In this document: positions 7,496 through 13,347 of the stretch, one piece after another
How positions within the stretch are numbered: the stretch's first letter is position 1
Layout of the letters: every line of letters starts with the position of its first letter
Origin: a bacterium
GTDB lineage: Bacteria > Gemmatimonadota > Glassbacteria > GWA2-58-10
Assembly (NCBI GenBank): GCA_021372515.1
Contig: JAJFUG010000025.1
Location: 1 to 20,464 of the forward strand
Direction of reading: 5' to 3'
Length of the DNA: 20,464 bases
Made by a program: the position numbers and the translations under genes
Notes under the pieces: generated by a model
Database searches by the model: none
What the model was told of the DNA's origin: nothing
What the model saw: the letters and a program-made list of their open reading frames with translations, nothing else

Positions 7496-7947
7496 CCCGT
7501 CTGCAGAAACACGCCCTGACCGAGCTGGCCGCCCCGGTGACCCTGGCCCTGGTGCTCCTGGCCCTCTGCTATTTCGGCTCCGATATGCCGCTCAAGAAAG
7601 CCCTGGACTATTTCAATTTCGCGTTCATGGGCCTCAGCATGATCCTGGGTCAGTTCCTGCGGGCGGATATCAAGTCGCAGGGGGAGATGCTCACTCCGGG
7701 CGAGCAAAACGTTGTCCTGCGCTCCCACCGCGTGGCCGGCAAAGGCGCCCTGCTCTACATAGTCCTGGCGGTGATAGTGTATTCGCATTTCCAGGAGAAG
7801 ACAGCGGGTGAGGATATTTTCACCTACCATCTTCTGGTCTACGTGATCGGGACAATGTTCGCCGCGCAGATGGTGCGGGCCTGGGCCGTGTTTGTCTACA
7901 CCAGCGACCCCGAGGCCGCGGCCAAACCGATCAAGTTCCCCGGCTGA
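7492..7947 (+). CDS. Short membrane paralog 3 (about 4 TM), diverged loop motif
   Basis: 151 residues beginning MTRLQKHAL, with four hydrophobic segments (near 12-28, 41-54, 84-98, 110-135). Its first 18 bases are identical to those of short paralog 1. The central loop, where the other short copies read DELE, has become LTPGEQNVVLRSH (67-79): only one Glu is kept, and the following K-S/T-Y is replaced by R-S-H. The region after helix 4 reads VFVYTSDPEA, still recognisable against YYSARPEA. Ribosome site GGAGGAGG (7480-7487) lies inside the end of the previous gene. If the acidic loop is functionally important, this copy may be altered or may pair with another copy. Function unknown. Confidence 0.82.
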   Translation: MTRLQKHALTELAAPVTLALVLLALCYFGSDMPLKKALDYFNFAFMGLSMILGQFLRADIKSQGEMLTPGEQNVVLRSHRVAGKGALLYIVLAVIVYSHFQEKTAGEDIFTYHLLVYVIGTMFAAQMVRAWAVFVYTSDPEAAAKPIKFPG

Positions 7948-7966
7948 GCGACAGAGGAGCAAAGCC

Positions 7967-8413
7967 ATGACACGCTTGCAGAAATTCGCCCTTTACCGGA
8001 TGGTCTATTCGCTCGTGTGGTTCGCTTTCGGCCTTTTCTATCTGCAATTAATGCACCGGGTAGGCTGGTTTATGCTGCTACTGGGTCTCTCTTTCATTGT
8101 GCTGCTTATTATCAAAAGATACCAAAAACGGCATTATCCCGGCCTCGGCGTACGACTGGACGAACTGGAAACCCTTGTCGAGCTTAAAACATACAAGCTT
8201 GTTTCCCAAGGCATATTCTGGTACGTGGCACTTGGCGGGCTCGCACTGATTGTTTTCGCCGCGAACACCAAGAGTGAAACCATAAGTATAATCACATTTT
8301 TCTTTTTCATTCTCGGTCTGATTCCGGTCCAGGAGCTTCTGCACCTGATCGGCGTCCGCTATTACACTGTCAACGAGGACGCGCTCAAAAAGCCGGAAGT
8401 TCTGGTGCGCTGA
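7967..8413 (+). CDS. Short membrane paralog 4 (about 4 TM), unknown function
   Basis: 148 residues: MTRLQKFAL start, four hydrophobic segments (near 11-28, 33-49, 82-98, 106-128), LDELETLVELKTY (64-76) in the central loop and GVRYYTVNEDALKK after helix 4. The ATG at 7967 has AGAGGAGC (7953-7960) in front; an earlier in-frame start at 7892 would lie inside the preceding gene. Like short paralog 1 it uses many AT-ending codons, unlike paralogs 2 and 3, so the short set is compositionally mixed. The XRE regulator starts 17 bases downstream, the arrangement seen in other membrane-protein/XRE pairs. Function unknown. Confidence 0.83.
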   Translation: MTRLQKFALYRMVYSLVWFAFGLFYLQLMHRVGWFMLLLGLSFIVLLIIKRYQKRHYPGLGVRLDELETLVELKTYKLVSQGIFWYVALGGLALIVFAANTKSETISIITFFFFILGLIPVQELLHLIGVRYYTVNEDALKKPEVLVR

Positions 8414-8430
8414 GAGTATGGAAAACATAA

Positions 8431-8670
8431 ATGCCTGAATTCACCGTAAACAACGAGCTGCGCCGCCTGCGCTTCGAGCACGGCGAGATGACCCAGGCCG
8501 AGCTGGCCGAGCGCGCCGGTGTCACCCGCCAGACCATCATCGCGGTCGAGGCGGGCAAGTACAATCCCTCGCTCGAGCTGGCTTTCAAGCTGGCCCGCGC
8601 TTTCGGCAAGGGCATCGAGGAGGTGTTCCACTGCGAGGAAAAAAAGGAGGGAAACCAGCCTGTCGAGTAG
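8431..8670 (+). CDS. Small XRE/Cro-family transcriptional regulator
   Basis: 79 residues, almost entirely one helix-turn-helix domain: [20 protein letters not shown] (24-43), then [15 protein letters not shown] (44-58). This is the hallmark of small Cro/CI regulators of the YgzD/YozG kind, which bind DNA as dimers. There is no sensor domain. It is the last gene of the tight membrane-paralog operon (17-base gap) and reads in the same direction. Such regulators often repress their own operon and are paired with a small membrane protein that controls them. The inverted repeat over the -35 box at 3746-3778 is a candidate site. Domain call is secure; autoregulation is inference. The ribosome site is weak (GGAAA near 8421), so coupling to the upstream gene is possible. 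Confidence 0.93.
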   Translation: MPEFTVNNELRRLRFEHGEMTQAELAERAGVTRQTIIAVEAGKYNPSLELAFKLARAFGKGIEEVFHCEEKKEGNQPVE

Positions 8671-8737
8671 TCAGATTCACGTGCCGGAGATTCCGGTGCA
8701 TCCGGCAGTACTCACTCTAAAACGAAAGGGCAACCGC

Positions 8738-9694
8738 ATGTCACGCAAATCATCCTGGAACTTCCCGTTTCTGTTCTGCCTGCTGCTGGTTTCGACCGCA
8801 GTCTCGTCCGCTTTCGCCGCGGACAAGCTGGACCTCAAGCTCGACCTCCAGACCGGCCAGACCTACAAGCTGCGCACGGTCAGCGAGAACAGCATGAAAA
8901 CCAATATGAACGGCCAGGATATCAACACCTCCCAGAAAATGACCATGGACATGCTGTCCGAGGTGACAGACAAATCTTCCACCGGCGACCAGACAGTCAA
9001 GACCACGTTCGAGCGGGTGAAATTCGTGATGGAGGGTCCCCGGGGCGGCGTGAGTTTTGACTCGGCCGAGCCGGGCGCGGATGACAGCAACCCGATGGTC
9101 GCCGCGTTCACGGCCCTGGTCGGCAAGAGCTACAGCCTGACCCTGAGCCAGCAGGGCCAGGTCTTGAAAACCACGGGGATGGATTCGCTGATCGGTGCGA
9201 TGCTGGACAAGACACCCTCGGGCAACGAGCAGATGCGCCAGGCCATGCGCGCCCAGTTCGAGAAGATGTTAGGCGGAGAGGGCGGCCCCGGCTTCGCTGG
9301 AAAGATGTTCAGCTTCATCCCCAAAAAACCGGTGGCTGTGGGCGAAAGCTGGAGCCTGACCGACTCGGTCAACGCGATAATCGTCATGAAAGTCGAGCAG
9401 ACCTGGACCCTGGACTCCCTGGTGGGCGGGGTGGCGGTGATCAAAGCCACCAGCCGCATGAGTTCCGACAGCACGGCCCCGTTCACCGAGATGGGACCGA
9501 TGAAGATGAAAATGAACCTCAACGGTGAGATGAGCGGCCATCTGCGTGTCGACACCAAGAGCGGCTGGATGCTGGGCGGCACGATGGACCAGAGAATGAG
9601 CGGCACCCAGATCATAGTGGGCGGGCCGGCCGGGGACAAGGAAATGCGCATGCCGCTCGAGATGGAGGTCAAGACCACTTTCGGCCCTTACTGA
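8738..9694 (+). CDS. Exported DUF6263-like protein
   Basis: 318 residues. A Sec signal peptide is clear: basic start (MSRKS), hydrophobic core (FLFCLLLVSTAV) and a cleavage-type AFA at 25-27 before ADKLDL. The mature part looks like a beta-rich secreted domain, with an early LQTGQTYKLRT segment, a central FIPKKPVAVGESWSL segment and a methionine-rich MKMKMNLNGEMSG strand. The layout is like DUF6263 proteins, whose function is not established. The ATG at 8738 has AAAGGG at 8725-8730. It lies 67 bases after the XRE gene on the same strand, so it may share the operon transcript or have its own promoter; the gap contains a modest CCGG-rich dyad but no clear terminator. Family assignment is from recalled features. 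Confidence 0.7.
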   Translation: MSRKSSWNFPFLFCLLLVSTAVSSAFAADKLDLKLDLQTGQTYKLRTVSENSMKTNMNGQDINTSQKMTMDMLSEVTDKSSTGDQTVKTTFERVKFVMEGPRGGVSFDSAEPGADDSNPMVAAFTALVGKSYSLTLSQQGQVLKTTGMDSLIGAMLDKTPSGNEQMRQAMRAQFEKMLGGEGGPGFAGKMFSFIPKKPVAVGESWSLTDSVNAIIVMKVEQTWTLDSLVGGVAVIKATSRMSSDSTAPFTEMGPMKMKMNLNGEMSGHLRVDTKSGWMLGGTMDQRMSGTQIIVGGPAGDKEMRMPLEMEVKTTFGPY

Positions 9695-9716
9695 GCCGGA
9701 GGCAACGGCACAATAA

Positions 9717-9837
9717 GTTATCCACGAAGGGGTTTGACAGGGAAAAAGTTAAAAACTGTAATCCACGAAGGCACACGAAGAGACACAAAGTAAAAACTGC
9801 TTTTCTTAGTGTGCTTTCGTGGCCCTTCGTGGATAAC
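9717..9837. repeat. Palindromic repeat region left of the GxxExxY gene (copy 1 at 9759-9836)
   Basis: GTTATCCACGAAGG (9717-9730) is a perfect inverted match of CCTTCGTGGATAAC (9824-9837). Inside, 9759-9836 is a 78-bp unit beginning TAATCCACGAAGG and ending CCTTCGTGGATAA that can fold on itself over most of its length (GGCACACGAAG against CTTTCGTGGCC, with AAAAA opposite TTTT near the centre). The same unit recurs at 10288-10365 with 71 of 78 bases identical. Confidence 0.88.
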
Positions 9838-9894
9838 TCCGTCTTCTTTGTCCTCTCTTGCCCGTTGTGGAATGCGGTTGTGGGAAGGTGAAAA

Positions 9895-10272
9895 ATGACT
9901 GAATTGGTATTCAGGGACGAGGTCTTCAAGATAATCGGAGCGGCGGTAGAGGTGCACCGGGAACTGGGGCCGGGGTTTCTGGAAGCGGTCTATCAGGAAG
10001 CGCTCGAGACCGAACTCTCATTGAATGGAGTGCCGTTCGAGTCACAGAAACCGATCAGGATTGTGTACAAAGGCAAAACTCTGCAAAAAGAATATATTGC
10101 TGATCTTGTGTGTTATGGAGAGATAATTGTCGAATTGAAGGCCTTGGATCGACTGACCGGCAGAGAGACTGCGCAGATACTCAATTATCTGAAAGCCACC
10201 GGATTACCGGTGGGCGTTCTGATCAATTTCGGCAGCAGCGGGAAACTGGAGTGGAAGAGATTCGTCAACTGA
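9895..10272 (+). CDS. GxxExxY protein, PD-(D/E)XK-like
   Basis: 125 residues, full length for the family. The defining motif is GFLEAVY (27-33, Gly27, Glu30, Tyr33). A nuclease-like core follows: Asp70, then VELKA with Glu80 and Lys82 (D-x9-E-x-K), then QILNYL (Gln94, Tyr98), recalling the QxxxY motif of some PD-(D/E)XK enzymes, and the conserved end GLPVGVLINFG. The family is common, often in many copies per genome, and its function is not settled; nuclease activity is inferred from fold motifs. The gene is more AT-rich than its neighbours and is flanked by two copies of a 78-bp palindrome, which suggests it arrived or spreads as a unit. The start is the ATG right after GGAAGGTGAAAA. Confidence 0.92.
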   Translation: MTELVFRDEVFKIIGAAVEVHRELGPGFLEAVYQEALETELSLNGVPFESQKPIRIVYKGKTLQKEYIADLVCYGEIIVELKALDRLTGRETAQILNYLKATGLPVGVLINFGSSGKLEWKRFVN

Positions 10273-10287
10273 TCCACAAAAATATAG

Positions 10288-10365
10288 TAATCCACGAAGG
10301 GACACAAAGAGACACGAAGTAAAAACCGCTTTCCTTAGTGTGCCTTCGTGCCCCTTCGTGGATAA
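10288..10365. repeat. Palindromic repeat copy 2, right of the GxxExxY gene
   Basis: A 78-bp unit starting TAATCCACGAAGG and ending CCTTCGTGGATAA, 71/78 identical to 9759-9836 and in the same orientation. It begins 16 bases after the GxxExxY stop. A T-run follows at 10373-10379, so the folded repeat could also act as a weak terminator for that gene. A further fragment of the motif (CCTTCGTGTCC) lies at 10382-10392. Confidence 0.88.
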
Positions 10366-10393
10366 ACCTGTCTTTTTTTATTCCTTCGTGTCC

Positions 10394-11656
10394 TCAGTCG
10401 CGGAAACGCACATGCGGCTGGCTGCCGTACTCGATCACCACCGGACGGCCCTTGGCCAGGATCGACATACGGCCCGCCTCCACCACCAGCTCGTTGTAGG
10501 CGCTGTTGGCCGGGGTGGCGATCACGCCCTCGGCGTCGATCCGCTCGATCTCGGCCTGACGGGCCCCCAGGTCATCCCCGCCGGCGGCCTCCACCCGGTG
10601 GCAGGCGCGCACGATGGCCTCCACGGAGCGGTGGCCGTAGCCCACCGGGGTCAGTCCGCCGCCGCCCACGTCCAGCAGCTTGAAATAGTCCGGGCTAACC
10701 TCGTTGTAGTAGGTGTCGCCCTCGTCCTCCCCCTTGACCGTGTAGCAGTGCTTCACTCCGCGGAACTGGTCGTCGTGCATCACCAGGGCGCCATCGGTGG
10801 CCCCCTGGCAGAACATTGTCATGCCCTGGCTGTTGCCGCCCGGGGCGACATTCGGGTAGCCCATGCCGTTGAGCACGGCCAGCACGGCGCCGTTGTCCCA
10901 CACCACCCGGCCATCGGTCCAGAGGTAGCCTTTCTTCCCGTTCGGGTAAGGCTCCTCCACCCCGTAGACCGAGACCTCCACCGGCTTGTGCCCGGTGATG
11001 AACGCCACCAGGTCGACATAATGGCAGCCGATGTAGGTGAACATGTCGGAGTTTTCCACGGTGCACCAGTTCTGGAAATTCGAGTTGCGGTAGTACCACG
11101 GCTCGACCAGGCTGGCGTAGCCCATGCGGAACGCGCCCAGCTCGCCGGCGCGGTACCGTCCGCGGGCGATCAGGTTGCGGTCGTCGAAACGCTTGTGGTA
11201 CTCCACCCCCACGAACAGGCCGCGCCCGTGGGCCAGCTTTTCCAGCTCCACGGCCTGCTTGTGGGTCAGCACCAGGGGCTTTACCACCAGCACGTGCAGG
11301 TCGTGCTCCAACGCGGCGCGGACCATGGCGTAGTGCATCTGGTCGGGCACAGCCACCACGGCGATGGAGCGCTTGGGGGCCTTGTCCAGCACCTCGCGGT
11401 AGAGGTCTGGGAACGGCCGTGACGGGTCGATCGTGTTGAAATCCGGCCAGGGCTTGAAACTCTGGCCCGGGAAAGCCCGCAGCAAAGTCTTGTTCTCGGC
11501 GATTTTCTTGAGCGGCGCACCGTTCAGGGCCACGATGGAGATTTCGCCGATCAGGCCGGTCCGCTGCAGATGGTAGAGTGTCGGCAGGAGCTGGATCTCG
11601 GTGATCATCCCCCCGCCGATTACGGTCACTTGTGGGCGCTCGTAAGGCTTGTTCAT
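10394..11656 (-). CDS. Gfo/Idh/MocA-family oxidoreductase
   Basis: 420 residues. The N-terminal Rossmann fold has VTVIGGGMITE (10-20) as its nucleotide loop, then VAVPDQMHY (101-109) and VVKPLVLT (124-131), where the usual EKP is VKP with Lys126 kept. The second domain has the family-type GVEYHKRFD (150-158) and GCHYVDL (210-216), whose His212 and Asp215 fit the conserved active-site region. Family members oxidise or reduce sugar or inositol-type substrates with NAD(P). No signal peptide is seen, so it is probably cytoplasmic. The ATG at 11656 has an AAAGG-type ribosome site. It stands alone on the minus strand, divergent from an exported amidohydrolase. Substrate cannot be assigned; sugar-related is a guess supported by nearby carbohydrate-active proteins. 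Confidence 0.88.
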   Translation of the reverse strand: MNKPYERPQVTVIGGGMITEIQLLPTLYHLQRTGLIGEISIVALNGAPLKKIAENKTLLRAFPGQSFKPWPDFNTIDPSRPFPDLYREVLDKAPKRSIAVVAVPDQMHYAMVRAALEHDLHVLVVKPLVLTHKQAVELEKLAHGRGLFVGVEYHKRFDDRNLIARGRYRAGELGAFRMGYASLVEPWYYRNSNFQNWCTVENSDMFTYIGCHYVDLVAFITGHKPVEVSVYGVEEPYPNGKKGYLWTDGRVVWDNGAVLAVLNGMGYPNVAPGGNSQGMTMFCQGATDGALVMHDDQFRGVKHCYTVKGEDEGDTYYNEVSPDYFKLLDVGGGGLTPVGYGHRSVEAIVRACHRVEAAGGDDLGARQAEIERIDAEGVIATPANSAYNELVVEAGRMSILAKGRPVVIEYGSQPHVRFRD

Positions 11657-11787
11657 CGTTCGGGTTACCTTTGGACTACGGTTGACGGTCAGTGAAAGTA
11701 CATGGGAAAGCCTTTTTTCAGGCCACGGGGAGGTAGTTTAACGCATTCGGAGCGCTAAATCAAGCCCAAGCTGACCGCGCCAGCGCA

Positions 11788-11816
11788 TTGTCTAAAGCGG
11801 TGCGGCGTATTATTAT
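11788..11816 (+). promoter_or_regulatory. Probable sigma70 promoter for the M20 amidohydrolase
   Basis: TTGTCT (11788-11793) and TATTAT (11811-11816) are spaced by 17 bases. The -10 box has one mismatch and the -35 box two. Transcription would begin near 11823, leaving a leader of about 40 bases before the GGAGG/ATG at 11850-11864. The region 11657-11861 between the two divergent genes holds no coding signal that I can support. Confidence 0.5.
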
Positions 11817-11861
11817 GGCACGGTGCCTATACAGCTCACAACCCGACCCGGAGGCGATGTA

Positions 11862-13193
11862 ATGCATGGCATGACCAAGTCCCGCGGGCTCTGCCCGACA
11901 TTCATTGTGCTGGCTGTCCTTCTGCTGAATGCCGCGGTTTCCGGCCTGCGTGCGGCGGAGCTCGACCTGCCCTACCTGCTCGATTTCTACCGGACCCGTC
12001 ACGCCGCGCCCGAGCTGTCCTATTTCGAGGAAAACACCTCGGCCGCCCTGGCGGCTGAGCTGGAAAAACTGGGCTACGAGGTCACGCGCAAGGTGGGCAA
12101 GTATCCGGACCCGGAGCGCACCGGCTGGGGCGTGGTGGCGGTGCTCAAAAACGGCAAGGGCCCGACCCTTATGCTGCGCACGGACATGGACGCCCTGCCG
12201 GTGGAGGAAAAGACCGGCGCTCCGTTCGCGAGCAAAGTGCGCGCGGTGGATATCACCGGCCAGGAGGTCCCGGTGATGCACGCCTGCGGGCACGATTTCC
12301 ACATGACCGTGATGCTGGGCGCGGCCTCGCGCCTGGCCGCCCAGCGCAACAAGTGGAAAGGCACGCTGATAATTATCGGCCAGCCGGCCGAGGAGCGCGG
12401 GAGCGGGGCCGCGGCCATGCTGGCGGACAGCCTCTACACGCGCTGGCCCAGGCCGGATTTCGCCCTGGCCGAGCATGATGACCCCTCGGTGGATGCCGGC
12501 TCAATCGGCTGGTGCCCGGGCTACGCCATGGCCAATATCGACATGGTCGATATCACGGTCCACGGGATCGGCTCCCACGGCGCCATGCCGGACAAGGGCC
12601 GCGACCCGATAGTGCTCTCGGCCCAGCTCATCAACGCCTTCCAGACTATCGTGAGCCGCGAGATCGAGCCGGTGGAACCGGCCGTTGTCACAGTGGGCTC
12701 GATCCACGGCGGCACCAAGCACAATATAATCCCGGACGAGGTGAAGCTGCAGCTCACCACCCGCTCGTTCTCGGACCAGGTGCGCCGTCAGATACTGGAC
12801 TCGATCAAGCGAATCTGCGCCAACACCGCCCGCGCCTATGGCCTGCCCGAGGACAAGCTGCCCGAGATCAAGCTGGCGGATGGCTACACCCCGGCCCTCT
12901 ACAACGACCCGGCCCTGGCCGAGTGCACGGTCAAGGCGATGGGGGCGGCCCTGGGACAGGACAAGATGGTGAGAATCAAGCCGACTATGGGCGGAGAGGA
13001 TTTCAGCGAGTACGGACGCACCGCCGAGAAAGTGCCGGTGTTCATGTTCCGGGTGGGCACGGGCAAGCCCGGCGTGCCGCAGGAGCAGCGCCCGGGGCTG
13101 CACTCGCCGCTCATGTTGCCGGAGTACGAGACCGCGATCCCGGCGGGAGTGACCGCGATGACCGCCGCGGCGCTGGAGATATTGAAGAAATAG
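11862..13193 (+). CDS. Exported M20-family amidohydrolase (metallopeptidase)
   Basis: 443 residues. All zinc-site motifs of the M20 amidohydrolase branch are present: DMDALPV (108-114), HACGHD (140-145), PAEE (175-178), His205 in EHDDP, GSHGAMP (237-243) and MGGEDF (376-381). The family hydrolyses N-acyl amino acids, hippurate-like amides or small peptides using two metal ions. Unusually, the protein has an N-terminal signal peptide (CPTFIVLAVLLLNAAVSGLRA, cleavage near 31), which places it outside the cytoplasm. The ATG at 11862 has GGAGG at 11850-11854; a second ATG nine bases on is also possible, while the in-frame GTG at 11823 falls at the predicted transcription start and has no ribosome site. 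Substrate is unknown. Confidence 0.9.
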   Translation: MHGMTKSRGLCPTFIVLAVLLLNAAVSGLRAAELDLPYLLDFYRTRHAAPELSYFEENTSAALAAELEKLGYEVTRKVGKYPDPERTGWGVVAVLKNGKGPTLMLRTDMDALPVEEKTGAPFASKVRAVDITGQEVPVMHACGHDFHMTVMLGAASRLAAQRNKWKGTLIIIGQPAEERGSGAAAMLADSLYTRWPRPDFALAEHDDPSVDAGSIGWCPGYAMANIDMVDITVHGIGSHGAMPDKGRDPIVLSAQLINAFQTIVSREIEPVEPAVVTVGSIHGGTKHNIIPDEVKLQLTTRSFSDQVRRQILDSIKRICANTARAYGLPEDKLPEIKLADGYTPALYNDPALAECTVKAMGAALGQDKMVRIKPTMGGEDFSEYGRTAEKVPVFMFRVGTGKPGVPQEQRPGLHSPLMLPEYETAIPAGVTAMTAAALEILKK

Positions 13194-13221
13194 GGTTTCC
13201 CGTAATGTATATGGCATGCAA

Positions 13222-13244
13222 AGGGGCGACCGGCGGTCGCCCCT
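13222..13244. repeat. REP-like hairpin, GGGGCGACC type
   Basis: AGGGGCGACC and GGTCGCCCCT form a perfect 10-bp stem with a 3-base loop, followed by ACG. On the minus strand it reads CGTAGGGGCGACC..., sharing the GTAGGGGC edge with the elements at 13271 and 19542. It lies between the convergent M20 and metallo-lipoprotein genes and might help terminate either; the minus-strand side ends CCCCTTTGC, a very short T-run. Confidence 0.8.
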
Positions 13245-13270
13245 ACGACAGCCTCCGACTCGGTATAACC

Positions 13271-13295
13271 GGGCGAACACAAGGTTCGCCCCTAC
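13271..13295. repeat. REP-like hairpin, GGGCGAAC type
   Basis: GGGCGAAC (13271-13278) pairs with GTTCGCCC (13284-13291) over a 5-base loop, and continues CTACGG. The minus-strand reading begins CCGTAGGGGCGAAC, so the outer edge matches the hairpin 27 bases upstream although the inner stem sequence differs. No T-run follows. Confidence 0.78.
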
Positions 13296-13347
13296 GGCAT
13301 TACTTCACCGTTGCCTGCAAACAGTGCCACCGCGCGCGTTCCCGCCC

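Noticed and set aside
8671-8737. CCGG-rich dyad after the XRE gene considered as a terminator.
   Set aside because: Arms are only about 6 bp and no T-run follows.
9717-10392. CCACGAAGG repeats considered as a CRISPR array.
   Set aside because: Only two full units, palindromic over their whole length, separated by a gene and without regular spacers or cas genes.
10340-11422. 360-codon plus-strand frame opposite the Gfo/Idh/MocA gene.
   Set aside because: His/Val/Ala-rich translation with no motif; the minus strand encodes a complete, motif-bearing oxidoreductase.
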